From Nicotiana tabacum (lineage: Eukaryota; Streptophyta; Magnoliopsida; Solanales; Solanaceae), in the NCBI RefSeq assembly GCF_000715075.1, contig NC_134089.1, forward strand, positions 107,825,157-107,889,156: DNA of 64,000 bases. Direction: 5' to 3'. The position numbers and the translations under genes were made by a program. Shown here piece by piece: positions 1 to 12,516 of this stretch (its first letter is position 1; each line of letters begins with the position of its first letter). The notes under the pieces are model-generated. The model made no database searches. It worked only from the letters and a program-made list of their open reading frames with translations, and was not told the DNA's origin.

Positions 1-684
1 TGTAAGTTGTAACCAAACATTGAAATTAAATACATGTACTATTGAGATAATTTCTATGCAAGTATACCCTGAATTTGTTATTTAATCTATTAACAAGCAG
101 CAGTGACAATTTTATAAACTAACTAATTTATCCATAGATGCGTTGCACGTGTATGCTTAATCATATAGTAAACATTTTGCAAACTATTATTAATATTATT
201 AAAATAAAGGTTTGAATTAATAATTAACATGAAAACATAGAGCTCAAGTTTCTATAAGTGATCAATGTGGATCATCGTGTTATGACTTATTTGTCGATGT
301 CAAGATGATTGAATGTAATCTGATGACAATACACTCCTGTATAGATCTTACTTTTTAGGAGATACAAAACATAGATTAGTAAACAGCCCATCAAAACAGA
401 CGACTCAATTCAATCCTACTAATAAATAATTAAAGCAAATGTTGGTTGCAGAAAAAAACGACTTAGTCACATAAATGTAATTTTTTTAAAAAAACTTCCT
501 AGTCATGAATTTATTACACATAAATGTAAGTCGTTTTCTTTTAAGTATCTGTAACTCTTGCTTCGTACCATTTGATTCAGTCAATACATGTATACTGTTG
601 AACTTTAATATTCTCACTTAATCACCAAAACAATATTTTCATAGTTGCATTCCTCACCATTTGTAGCTTCTACCATTATCACAT
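1..684. other. AT-rich unassigned flank
   Basis: No reading frame of useful length, no repeat shared with the rest of the window and no RNA gene were seen. It ends where the left LTR of the 685-22924 element begins. The last five bases (680-684, CACAT) resemble the five bases just right of that element (22925-22929, CATAT), a likely target-site duplication with one mismatch. Confidence 0.6.
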
Positions 685-1297
685 TGTCACGACTCTAAAA
701 CCCGACCCCTCGTGATGACTCCTATCGTGAAACTAAGCCAGCCTCAACTCAACAATCGACACAATAATAATAAGTTTGAAAATATTTACGAAAGCTTTTG
801 ACAGTTAAAGAATTATTTGAGACATAAGAAATTCCAAAAATAGATTCAATCCAGCCCAAAATCGGGGTGTCACTGAGTGCATGAGCGTCTAAGGAAAATA
901 CATTGTATCACATAATATCTAAGGGAACAACTGAAATACAACTAGAAAGTACGGTGGAGAGCCAGGGCCTGCGAATGCCGTGCAGGTACCTGAATAATCT
1001 CCTAAGTCAGAAGCCTCGATCAACCACCGCCGCTGGATCCAAAGTGCCTGAATCTGCACACGAGGTGCAGGGGGTAACGTGAGTATACCAACTCAGTGAG
1101 TAACAAGTCCAATCTTTGGACTGATAGGTAGTGACGAACTCAACCACCTCAAGGATAACAAAAATAATGTACAGATCAAAGCAGGAATTAGAGCAGATAT
1201 GAACGTTGTAAAGGGGTATAACTTTGCTACATCTATATGTTTATGCACATGCTATATGAAATGCACAATGCTGAGTGCCTCATGTTCCCACAATCAC

Positions 1298-1610
1298 AAA
1301 TGCTCGTCCACTCAGTACTGTATATGGCTCATAAGGCCCCGGGAAGATCCATCCCGGAATATATACATCTCTGGCAGCAATCACTCAGTACTGAGGAAGA
1401 CCATTCCAGCCTATGGAAAAGATCCATCTCTAGATAATAACAATAACAACCTCACAACCGCTCGGTATTGTATATGGCTCACAAGGCCCAGGGAAGATCT
1501 ATCCTGGAATATATACACATCACTGACAACAGTCATCCAATACCGAGGAAGGACATTCCAGCCTATGGAGAAGATCCATCTCCAAGTATAAATACTTCAG
1601 ACAAGATCCA
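1298..1610. repeat. Two-unit tandem repeat (about 150 bp) within the LTR
   Basis: TATATGGCTCA at 1321 recurs at 1471, and the surrounding blocks (Gly-like GGAAGATC, GGAATATATACA, CATTCCAGCCTATGG) recur in the same order. The sister LTR has the same dimer near 20545-20840, so it is ancestral to the insertion. Confidence 0.75.
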
Positions 1611-2754
1611 TGTCCAGGGAAGATCCATCCCACAATAATATCAACTGCTCTCACTAGGGGTGTAAAGACTACGGATAGGCTTCTCTTAGCCCAAGCGTTA
1701 TATCAAGCCAATGGAGGCATGATCAATATCTCGCTACAGCATGCAGCCCGATCCCATACTGTCACTCAATATCAGGCTCTCAGCCTCACTCAGTCACTAC
1801 TCTCCAGTCTCACACACGGGCTCAAAATGTCATGATACTAGCCCGAACGATAATATGAAGTGTCAAATAACAATAGTCGAGACTGAGGCATGATATAATA
1901 TGCATGAATAGGACTGAGTACCGAATATCAATGAAGCTAATAACATGACAGCAAGAAACGACATCTTGGGTCTCAACAATATTGGTGTGAAGCCTTAATA
2001 TGATAATTAGAATGTTTTGCAGCTCATTAACTTAATCCCAAAATTATAACACAGATATCAGTAAGAAAGAGCCAATAAGCGGTGCCATGGAATGACCCAA
2101 GCTGCAATTCTCACGGTGCACGCCCACTCTCCCGTCACTTGACATTTGCGTCACCTCAACAGTAATCATAAAACACATAGTTCGTGGTTTCGAACCCTCA
2201 GAACCAAGTTTGGAAGTGTTATTTACCTCAAGCCAAGCTAAACTCTAGCATGCGACGCCCTTGCCTCTCGATTCGGCCTCCAAATGCCCCGAATCTAACC
2301 AAAAATAGAACCATAACATCAGCACATGCTAAGGGAACAAAACCTACGCAAAAATAATCAAATTACATCAAGAATCCCGAAATTGGTTAAACTCGACCCC
2401 CGGGCCCATGTTTCGGAATCCAATAAAATCACATCAATAGAATCTTTATCCTCCTTCAAGTCTATGCATACCAAGAACATCAAAATCGGACCTCAAATGG
2501 CCCCTCAAATCACCACTCAAAGCTCTCCAAAACTCAAGCCCTAATCTCCCAATTCCTTCTCTAATTACTCCATTAATTTCATGATTATACCATGGAATAA
2601 TTGCCATAAACACAAGATACAAGGTCCAATGGCTTAACTCACTGAAAACGCTTAAATTCCTCCTTGAAATCGAAGTCTCCAAGCTCCAACTCGGCCAACA
2701 ATGGTGGATAAAAGAGCGAAGTTCGCGAAGTGAGGTTTATGTAGCTTCTGCCAA

Positions 2755-3010
2755 GTGATTTCACACCTGCGGTGCATTTCCCGCACCTGCAGGACCGCTT
2801 TTGCGCTCCATCCAACTACTTCTGCGGCTTTCACTTAATTCTTCTTAACCGCATATGTGACCCCTACCCGCACCTACGGTCACGCAGGTGCGTTCCTTCC
2901 TCCGCACCTACGCCTCCTGCCCTTTTCACTTGTGGCCGCATCTGCGGCAACTTCCTCGCTCTTGCGGACGTCGCACCTACGGTCCCTTTACAACGGGTGC
3001 GATTATCACA
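2755..3010. other. GC-rich, CpG-rich palindrome cluster in the LTR
   Basis: An island of recurring CGCACCTGCGG-like words and their degenerate forms in otherwise AT-rich DNA. The counterpart in the sister LTR is at about 22010-22235. It lies within the transcribed or promoter part of the LTR; its role is unknown. Confidence 0.6.
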
Positions 3011-3697
3011 GAACCAGCAACTTTAGCTGCATCTTCCAATTTCCAAATTTTTTGATAACCATCCGAAATCATCCGCAGACCCTCGTGGCCTCATCCAAAA
3101 ATATGAACACGTCACATATCACTATTCAAACTTATTAAAATCTTCTAAACACTCAAAACAATATCAAAACACCAAATCACCCTCGAATTCAAGCTTAAGG
3201 ATTCTAAAACTTCCGAATTCCGCAACCAATCCAAAAACCTATCAAACCTCATCTGAATAACCTGAAATTTTGCACACACATCACAAATGGCACAACAGAC
3301 TTATTCCAATTTTTTGGAATTCCATTCCGACCGCGATATCAAAATTTCTACTACCAACCGGAAACTCCAAATTTATAATTTTGCCAATTATAGCCTAAAT
3401 CTACCACGGACCTTCAAATCACATTCTGAAAGCGTTCCCTAGTCCAAAATCACCTAACGGAGCTAACCAAATCATAAAAATTCAAATCCGAGATCAAATA
3501 CTAAAAAGTCAAAACTTGGTCAAACCTTTTAAATTTAAAGCTTCAAGTTGAGAATTATTCTTCCAAATCTATTCTGATTATCCTAAAAATCAAAACTGAT
3601 GGCTTACATAAGTCAAAATACATCATACGGGACTAGTCATGCCCAAGAACTGGCGAGCGAAGTGTCAATGCGCAAAACGACTGGTCGGGTGGTTACA

Positions 3698-3711
3698 TCC
3701 TGCCCCACTTA
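3698..3711 (-). other. Polypurine tract of the 685-22924 element
   Basis: On the minus strand this reads AAGTGGGGCAGGA directly before the 3' LTR, the expected place and composition for the plus-strand primer in reverse transcription. Confidence 0.7.
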
Positions 3712-4838
3712 AACATATGTTCACCCTCGAACGTGCCCACAATTGTTCCGAAAACTATCAAATCACTGTATAACCTTACCATGCACATACCCAGGGTTGA
3801 TCCCACGTCACCCCATCTCATATAGTTCTGATAGCGCAACGTAACTGAAATTTTACAATCCAACCTAGCCCATAAACCTTAGAACCAAATTTCCACTTCC
3901 GAAATTATCTATAAGATCAGAATCTCACATCTACACACCGAATAAATCTGAACACGCTGTATCAAGCCATAACTACAATTCAAGATGGAAACCACAGTAT
4001 ATACCATATAAATTGAACAATCATAGCGAAGACTTCAAATCACAGCCACTGCTTCAAACAACTGAATATCGATAATAAACCTTCTTTTATCAAATAAGGC
4101 CTCATTCCAACACTTTCGTAATTTCAACGATGAATAAAACATGCAAAAATCATAATCATTCCTCAAATCGACCAGTCGTGGAGCTCCCTCTCCTTCGGCA
4201 AGGACCATAGGAAGTTCTAAGACGAAATTCGGTATTATCCTTCCAACACGATAAAAACAAATCCGACAGTATTCCTTATAGATCCCAACGACCTCACCTC
4301 TTCCAACACGACTACTCTAGTGGCATGACCCATCGGTACAATCTAAATCCACAACCCGTGTGACCCATGCACCAATAAGCAACAATCTAGATGTACTCAA
4401 ATCATGGAAAAAGTGACTCAAATGAGAGAGTTGTACTGCAAGCTCACTCGTACCACTACAACATAAAGTTGAGAACCCATCGCACATTGTAGAACCAGAA
4501 CATACGAATTTAACATGAAGGATCATACCTCCACATAACTTTGCTGCAATACACGACCCTATCCAAACACTGGTCCACATGAAACACCCCCCATCACCAT
4601 GCTCAAATTCAACAACCACATGCAATTTGATGTCTAGAACCAAAAGCAAATCCTCACAACAACGGCAAAGCAAATGACATAACACCACACAAAACCGAAA
4701 GGACACAACCGATACACCATCCACCGAGCAATACCTAATACTCTTCACGCTCGAATTCCACTATGAGATCACGATAGAACCGCACCATATGTGCCTATAA
4801 CCAACAAATCATAGCACCTCGCAACATGGAAAGATAAC
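3712..4838 (-). other. Degenerate 3' internal region with one unassigned open frame
   Basis: This should hold the rest of RT, RNase H and integrase, but no motif of these was found and only about 1.1 kb is available, so the pol 3' part is missing or replaced. The minus strand has one uninterrupted frame of 143 codons at 4317-4748. It is cysteine- and valine-rich and matches no family I know. It is probably a chance frame. Confidence 0.5.
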
Positions 4839-5390
4839 TCATAAATCACTCCAGAACACTAATAAGCTCAATAACAATCGAACCAACACATCCCTCAACA
4901 ATAGCAACTCGGAGTCAACAAAGCTGACTCGATGTAGAACACACATCCACACACATGATACGGTTCCTGACACCAAATCAATAATGAAATCAACAACCCT
5001 GTCCGGCGGCATGCCCGGCAGCAGGAAACACATTCAAAAAAATCCCTCACCATCGGAACTGAATCAATGGTGGGAGTCTATGCACTGATATCCCTCACGA
5101 AGACCAAATAAGAAAGACAACTCTTCCCAACCATCCGCTGGATCTTCAAAAAATGAAATCACTCTACTGGGAACATATTCCGTCAAACCTCACCACTCAA
5201 TCAGTGGCATCCCCAACATAGCCAACGTCGTCGTCTTTGCGCAATAGTCTAGAATAACACGACAAGGAGACAACCAATCCATACCCAATATTACGTCAAA
5301 ATCCACCATGCTAAGCAACAAAAGGTCTACTTGGGTCTCCAAACCCCCGATAGTCACCACATAAGGCTGATGCACGCGCCTCAGAACCAC
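4839..5390 (-). pseudogene. Remnant of pol: aspartic protease and start of reverse transcriptase
   Basis: Minus-strand frame 5390-5190 contains VDFDVILGMDWLSP followed by an ILDYCAKT-like stretch, the flap and C-terminal part of the Ty3/gypsy Tekay-type protease. The same block appears in the 37531-54277 element at about 42140-42210. Further on, 5033-4839 reads LPGMPPDRVVDFIIDL, which corresponds to the linker before the RT palm (GMPP, then IDFCIDL in the other copies). The two pieces are in order but out of frame, and the catalytic RT motifs never follow. In the intact family this polyprotein processes gag-pol and copies RNA to DNA. Here it is a dead fragment. The similarity is clear; functional inference beyond ancestry is not warranted. 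Confidence 0.75.
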
Positions 5391-6215
5391 AACATAACCT
5401 GTTATGAAAACTCCCAGTCTCCAAAACCATATAGCACATGAATCACCATATCTGATCCCAACTCAACTGCCCGAACATCTAACACCCATCTGATTCTAGA
5501 TCATTCCATGAGGGATACTCTTATAATTCTTCTGCACCACCAAACAAACTTGAATATCAGCAATCTATCCAACAAAAGAGCGCTGCAATACCAATGAAAT
5601 ACCCTTAACTCAACACATTGCCCTTTCTGAAATGTTTACCCTTATCAAGCCGCACCAATTCGTAATATCATTTACCTAGTCATCTGAATCTGTCCGTGCT
5701 GCCTAAGAATTTATGCTTCCTTTCATAACTGAACTGTGACCTTACACATGCAAATCTCAACTATATGCAACATACCGCATATACCATACTATCCTAGGAC
5801 AAATATGAGAACTTCATATCTATCCTGAGCCACTAACAACTACGCACTCAACTAGCCAAGAATGTTCCATTTGATCCCATATAGAAGAAAATCACTATAC
5901 ATCACATGCTCCTCATGACAGTAGAAAATATGAGTCTCTAACCGTGGTTGAAACCATCAAGAATTCTCTGAATTCCATTTGCACAAAACCAAACCGTCAG
6001 GACTGAATCCTTCTAACTCAACCAAACTACGCGAGTTACAAAAAACCCAAGAGCATTGCCACAAAATACATGTAAAAACTCATTACCTCATAAGCACCCA
6101 AAGAACTAATCATATCCCTTACCATGCCGATCTGGCCTACTACCAAGCTGTCATATTAATCTAAGTTACTTCTAAATTTTCTTCAAATTGATATTTTCCT
6201 TTATATTAATACTGA
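5391..6215 (-). other. Internal DNA of the 685-22924 element, no gene
   Basis: It lies upstream (in element sense) of the protease remnant, where gag would be expected. No zinc knuckle or other gag motif was seen. It ends at the insertion point of the 6216-12516 element. Confidence 0.5.
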
Positions 6216-6470
6216 TGTTACGCCCCGTAGTATTACGTCGATGTTATGCTCTGCAGTAATATATTACGATGAGGTTTCCGTATGTAGTAATATATTATGA
6301 TGATGTTATGACCCGCAGTATTACACTATGGTGATGTTACGCTTCGTAGTATTAAGTTACGACAGTGTTGCACCCAACAATATTACATTACAATGATATT
6401 ATGATTTGCAGTATTAAGTTACGACGATGTTGCACCATGTAGTATTGTACGTTGGATTTGTCGTAAGGTA
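6214..6470. repeat. Minisatellite of about 31-bp units at the LTR start
   Basis: About eight degenerate units built on GATGTTACGC...GTAGTATTA follow one another from the first base of the LTR. The sister LTR has about six at 10541-10735, so copy number changed after insertion or differs at the LTR edge. Confidence 0.75.
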
Positions 6471-8455
6471 ATTGACATCAGCCCAAGTAAAAGATTATTT
6501 GGAGATTATAAGTATTATGCTATTTCACAAGTGAAGAATAAATTTGTAAAGGTTAAAGGGGAAGCAATTCAAAGAAAATGAATTTTTTGTCCAAATTTCG
6601 CATATTAGGGTAAAATACGGTCCGAGCTAAAACAACCAATATTTATAGACTAGTGACATGCAAGGTACTACATGCCCATGCTAGAAAGGTGTATAAGGTA
6701 TGTGAAAAGTGAGTAATATTTTAAGTAAGTGGGAATAATTCTCAATTTTTTTCGGGTAATTGGTTAATTACCGGGTAACGGGACATTATCCGATTAACCA
6801 ATAAGTGAATAAAAACTTAATAATTATCCCCCACCCGACGTGGCAGCAAGCCACTTTCCACAAGATGACTATTAGTCACCTTAATTTAGGTGGTAACTTA
6901 ATAGGTTCATTATAAGTCATTTTCATGACTAATGTTTTCACCTTCTAAAATACTACAATCAACAAGTTTGAAAGCTCACAAAAGAACAAGAATTCCATAC
7001 GAACATCAAAAAGCTCCAACGTCAAACATGAATATATAGATAGAACGTTAGAAATTCCAACAAGCTTCCAACGACCAAATCAATTCCAGCAAGAATTATT
7101 AGCACCTTAGCAACGTAAAATTTTGCGATTCTAAAGGAGTACGGTGCAATATTTTCCAAGAATATCATATGGCTTTTTCCCCACTCCAGTTATGTTAAGG
7201 CTATCCCTTCTTTCTTTTGACATGATCCATACGATACGAACGAGACGTGCAAATGCACAAATTCCATAAATGACTCTATTCATTGAAGTATTAGAGGTAT
7301 CTATGTTCTTCAATTTACACGTGTCATAATGTTTTATCATCTATTCATGGGTCTCAGAAAAAAATATAAAAGTTGAAAAGAGTTTACTTTAAGATATTAC
7401 TCAATGGCAAAATGGTCTTATGATATTCGGAAAGATTTTATTAACGTACTTTTCATGCATTGCATTCAAGTACATTGATCCGTGACAAGATGGCATTATA
7501 TACATGTATATATGTATGTATATATATGTATATGGAATATGGTAAAGGTTATGGCATTATATACGTACCACCACCTCGTTAGCTGGTATACATTGATGAT
7601 TTTGCCCATAGTGCTCGATATGATATGATGGGATGCCCTCAGAGGCTAATGATGTTATGAAAAATGTACCTATGCACGAATAATATTCATACGCATATGC
7701 ATGATGCTAAAAGTATCTCATGATTTATAGATTTATCCATACTTATAGGTTGAGTCAATTACTCTATATTTTTTCCATGTCTGTTATGTACTTATTTATG
7801 TGCCTTACATACTCGGTACATTTTTCGTACTGACGTCCTTTTTGCCTGGGGACGTTGTGTTTTATGCCCGCAGGTCCCGATAGACAGATCGAGAGCCCTC
7901 CAAGTAGGCTATCAGCTCAGCAGAAGATGTTGGTGTGCTCCATTTGCTTCGGAGTTGCTTGTTTGGTTAGTACTCCCTCTGTTTCAATTTATGTGAACCC
8001 ATTTGACTGGGCACGGAATTTAAGAAAAGAGAGAAGACTTTTGAATGTGTGGTGTAAAATGAGGCACATATATTTTGTGTGGCTATAAATAATTGTAGAA
8101 AGGTAAATTGTTTTCAAATAAGGAAAGAGGTCATTCTTTTTGGCACGGACCAAAAAGGAAATAGGTTCACATAAATTGAAACTGAGGGAGTATGATTTAG
8201 ACGTGTATTGTTTGGTATGGCGGGATACTATCCCTACCTTTATTAAATTTATGTACTTTTAGAGGCTTGTAGACATATGTCGTGTACGTGAAAGATTGTA
8301 CGGCCTATGTGCTGAGTTTATAAATGATCATGTTGGCCTATTAGGCATGTATGTCACATGTAAATGATGATGTAATAAGAAAGATACGTTACATTGGTAC
8401 TCGGTTGAGTAAGATACTAGGTGCCCGTCGCGACCCATCAGTTTGGGTAGTGATA
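6216..8455 (+). repeat. 5' LTR of the coding-poor element
   Basis: 2240 bp, of which 220 bp are a later MITE insertion plus its TA duplication. It is homologous to 10520-12516 throughout and ends immediately before the primer-binding site. Confidence 0.8.
7973..8190. mobile_element. Stowaway-type MITE
   Basis: 218 bp with terminal inverted repeats of 27 bp and one mismatch, starting CTCCCTCTGTTTCAATTT and ending with its complement (AATTGAAACTGAGGGAG), flanked by TA on both sides (7971-7972, 8191-8192). The CTCCCTC terminus and TA target match the Tc1/mariner-derived Stowaway group. The sister LTR reads GTTAGTATGATTT at the same place with a single TA, an empty site that proves insertion. 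It has no coding capacity. Confidence 0.93.
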
Positions 8456-8459
8456 AAAG

Positions 8460-8470
8460 TGGTATCAGAG
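8460..8470 (+). other. Primer-binding site (initiator Met tRNA)
   Basis: TGGTATCAGAG is complementary to the 3' end of plant initiator Met tRNA and lies four bases after the 5' LTR end, fixing the element as plus strand. Confidence 0.85.
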
Positions 8471-10519
8471 AAGTTCTTTCCTAGGGATGTCTATAAGCCG
8501 TGTCTAGTAGAGTCTTGTTTATGGGTGTGTCGTGCACCACACTTATAAGTAGGAGGCTACATGGCATTTAGGACTGTCACTCTTTCTTCTTACTCTATAT
8601 CGTGTGGTAGAGCTCACTTATAAGAATTAAAACTCCTAGCATCTATTTCATTCATAATATGACGATACCTCCAATTGGTTAGAGATTGAGTGCGGCTATT
8701 GAAGAATTGAGTAAGAGGAACTCAATTTTGTATGATGCCTACGATAAGTAAATGTGAGGTCTTTCACAGATAATGGGTGTACTGGATGATGTAAGCTTCC
8801 TGATAAGAAGCCTTACGGCAAGAATGCCTATCCATTTTAATGGTGAAAGATAATGAGTGATTAAGAAGATAAATAAAAGTTTCAACAAGAAAAAGAAGCA
8901 AGATGAAGAAGGGTATGAGGCGCCTAGTTAATGAAGGTTAACATTGTTTATAATTCAGGCAGGGGAACATAAACTTTTTAAGTTATATTCAGCAATAATA
9001 GAGATATGTACAATTGGTCAAACTTATTCCAGTTATGCCCTGTGGGGGCTAACATGTATATTTTAAAGAAGGACAGGATATCAAGATCCGGTTGGGATTA
9101 GGGTAACCCAAATTGGTAAATGGATGGTTTGCGTTAGTTGACAATTTCAAAGGACATTGCAAAAAGTGCTAATAGATCTCCTTGTAAAACACCTAGATGG
9201 TGCATTTTGAAATAGTACCACTAGATATGAGTGCTACAAAAATAGGCGCTGGAAGCCTGGAAAGGATAAATATTATCTTAGCATGACTCATGTCCCTAGT
9301 AGAGAGATAATGCTAGGCAACTCGAAGAGCCAGTGAATGGAGCAAAGGGGAGCTAAAAGCAAAAAAATGTCGTGTTGATATTTTCACAAAAAAAAGGGAT
9401 ATGAAGAAATATTAGCAGAGTAACGAGAAGAGAGATAAGGAACCATTATGAATAAGGTGTGACACATAGATGACAATGGTAGAGTGTTACATAACCTATA
9501 ATCAAATGAAGAAAGAGACGAAAGGTGATTGGCCTTAAGAAAACAAAATAGTATAGGCCATGCAGTCACATCCTCATTTTGGGGAATAAGTTCATGACTA
9601 TAACGTAATTACCAGAAGGGAGAATAAAACCCCAGAATAATAGAAATTAGTATGGGCAAGTGAACAACATAAACTAAACATGAATTAGGGACTGAGTGAT
9701 TTGATAATGGTCGGCTCAGATCATGTTCCGGCGATAATAGAATGGACAATAAAAGAAGATTCATGGGAAATTCAGAGAATGGTCATTCAGGAAGACGATT
9801 CTTTAAAGCAAGCAAGAGGAGCAAAGTTAAGCTTAAGGCAATGTATGTGCTAGTTACACTAAGTGTCACCATTGTGAGTAAGGAATTTTGTATCCTTGGT
9901 ACATAAGGATTACCGCAAGGTGAGTAAGGGCCATCGATGATGTAAAAGGACGCCGAAGATGAAAATGATTTTCACCTCTAGGCAGGTCGTCATAGCACCA
10001 ACTCTTAGTACTCCCCTAAAGGGAGGAATATGGAATGATAAAGGAAGAATGTGATAAAAATGAGAAAGGGATGAGATTGTACTTATCCAAATGCTACAGA
10101 TATGCTACGATTCCAGAACATTTTGCAAACGCGACGTCAAGGAGAAGAAGTAAGGGTTCTTGCCCTAGATGTTATTGATAATTAAGGAGCTAGTACGAGA
10201 CGTAAGTTAAGACTAAGGAAATAACCCAATAAAGATTACGAGGAATATTGATATGAGAATGGACCAACGAATAGTTAGTAATTGGTCAGGAAGATCCCAG
10301 TTATGGCTAAACAGGAGGTTATAGACGAGTCATCAAATCGTGTAGATAAACATAGTAGAACTCAACATGGAGAGTTTAGCCTCGAAGAGTATCATTATAA
10401 TACTTGAGATATATTCAAATGAGAGTCGGGGTAGTTAAAGAAAACGTATGAGTGTTACGGGGATAAAAGAAAGTACCACTAGGAAGGCAGTCAAAATATC
10501 AGTTCAGAAGCAACCATAA
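8471..10519 (+). other. Internal region of the coding-poor element, no gene recognised
   Basis: About 2 kb, purine-rich on the plus strand, with stops in all frames. Neither a gag zinc knuckle nor any pol motif was found. It may descend from a longer element that lost its coding part. Confidence 0.55.
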
Positions 10520-12516
10520 ATTCGTAATAATATATTTCGATGATGTTACGTGCTGTAGTATTACACGACAATGATGTTATGTGCTGTAGTATTACACGAC
10601 AATGATGTTACGCTTCGCAGTATTAAGTTACGACAGTGTTGCACCCAGTAGTATTACATTATGGTGATGTTATGCTTTGCAGTATTATGTTACGATGATA
10701 TTGCACCCTGTAGTATTGTACGTTGGATTTGTCATAAGGTAATTGACATTAGTCCAAGTAAAAGATTATTTGGAGATTATAAGGATTATGCTATTTCACA
10801 AGTGATGAATAAATTCGTAAAGGTAAAAGGGGAAGCAAGTCAAAGAAAATGAATTTTTCGTCCAAGTTTGGCATATTGGGGTAAAATACGGCCCAAGCTA
10901 AAATATTTAGTATTTATGGACTAGTGACATGTAAGGTACTACATGCCCATGCTAGAAAGGTGTATAAGTTATGTGAAAAGTGAGTAATATTTTATGTAAG
11001 AGAGAATAATTCTTAATTTTTTCGGGTAATTGGTTAATTATCGGGTAATGGGACATTATCCGATTAATTAATAAGTGGATAAAAACATAATAATTACCCC
11101 CACCCCGCGTGGCAGCAAGCCATTTTCCATAATATGACTATTAGTCACCTTTAATTAGGTGGCAACTTAATAGGTTCATTATAAGTCATTTTCATGACTA
11201 ATGTTTTCACCTTCTAAAACACTACAATCAGCAAGTTTGAACGCTTCCAAAAGATCAAGAATTCCATACTAACATCAAAAAGCTCCAACATCAAACATGA
11301 ATATATAGACAGAACATTAGAAATTCCAACAATCTTGCAACGACCAAATCAATTCCAGCAAGAATTAGTAGCACCTTAGCAAAGTATAATTTTGCAGTTC
11401 TATAGGAATACAGTGCAACCTTTTCCAAGAATATCATACGGGGTTTTTCCCTACTCCAGGTATGTTAAGGCTATCCCTTCTTTATTTTGGCATGATCCAT
11501 ACGATACGAACGAGACGTGCAAATGCACAAATTCCATAAATGACTCTATTTATATAAATATTAGAGATATCTACTTTCTTGAATTTCCATGTGTCATAAT
11601 ATTTTATCATCTTTTCATGAGTCTTAGAAAAAATACGAAAGTTGAAAAGAGTTTACTTTATGATATTACTCAAAGGCAAAATGGTCTTATGATATTTCAA
11701 AAGATTTTATTAACGTACTTTTCATGCATTGCATTCATGTACATTGACCCGTGACCAGATGGCGTTATATACGCATATATATGTATGTATATATATATGT
11801 ATATGGGATATGGAAAAGGTTATGGCGTTATATACGCACCACCATCTGATCAGCTGATATACATTGATGATTTTGCCCATAGTGGCTGGTATGATATGAT
11901 AGGATGCCCTCAAAGGCTGATGATGTTATGAAACATGTACATATGCACGACATGACATTCATACGCATATGCATGATGCTAAAAGTATTTCATGATTTAC
12001 AGTGTTATCCAGACTTACAGGTTGAGTCAATTACTCTATATTTCTTCCATGTCTGTTATTTACTTATTTATGTGCCTTACATACTCGGTACATTTTTCGT
12101 ACTGATGTCCTTTTTGCCTGGGGATGCTGTGTTTCATGCCCGCAGGTCCCGATAGACAAGTCGAGATCCCTCCAAGTAGGTTATCAGCTCAGCGGAAGTT
12201 GTTGGTGCACTCCATTTGCTTCGGAGTTGCTTGTTTTGTTAGTATGATTTAGACGTGTATTGTTTGGTATGGCGGGACTCTGTCCCGACCTTTATGACAT
12301 TTATGTACTCTTAGAGGCTTGTAGACATATGTCGTGTACGTGAAAGATTGTACGACCTTGTCGGCCTATGTTTTGAGTTTATAAATGATCATGTTGGCCT
12401 ATTAGGCCCGTATGTCACGTGTATATGATGATGTAATAAGAAGGATACATTACGTTGGTACTCGATTGAGTAAGGTACCAGGTGCCCCTCGCGGCCCATC
12501 GGTTTGGATCGTGATA
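10520..12516 (+). repeat. 3' LTR of the coding-poor element
   Basis: Matches 6216-8455 without the MITE. The left edge is uncertain because it starts inside the roughly 31-bp minisatellite; TGTTACG occurs at 10544, but similarity to the sister LTR seems to begin some 20 bp earlier. It ends GTGATA at 12516. Confidence 0.78.

Larger units (their letters stand above)
685..3697 (-). repeat. 3' LTR of the 685-22924 element
   Basis: Aligns along its whole length with 19902-22924, with scattered substitutions and small indels. On the plus strand it starts TGTCACGAC and ends GGTGGTTACA. Short reading frames within it are open by chance in tandem repeats and have no recognisable product. Confidence 0.88.
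6216..12516 (+). mobile_element. Coding-poor LTR retrotransposon (LARD-like) nested in the 685-22924 element
   Basis: Two LTRs (6216-8455, and about 10520-12516) flank about 2.1 kb. A Met-tRNA primer site (TGGTATCAGAG, 8460-8470) follows the left LTR, so the element reads left to right. No gag or pol motif was found inside. LTR ends are TGTTACGCCCC and GTGATA. The solo LTR at 29886-32081 starts TGTTACACCCC and belongs to the same family, which supports the left end. I found no matching target duplication (ACTGA against TCCTC), so the ends may have been rearranged. Confidence 0.78.

Noticed and set aside
1199..1591. 130-codon plus-strand frame as a gene
   Set aside because: It lies in the tandem repeat of an LTR, is antisense to the element and is shifted in the sister LTR.
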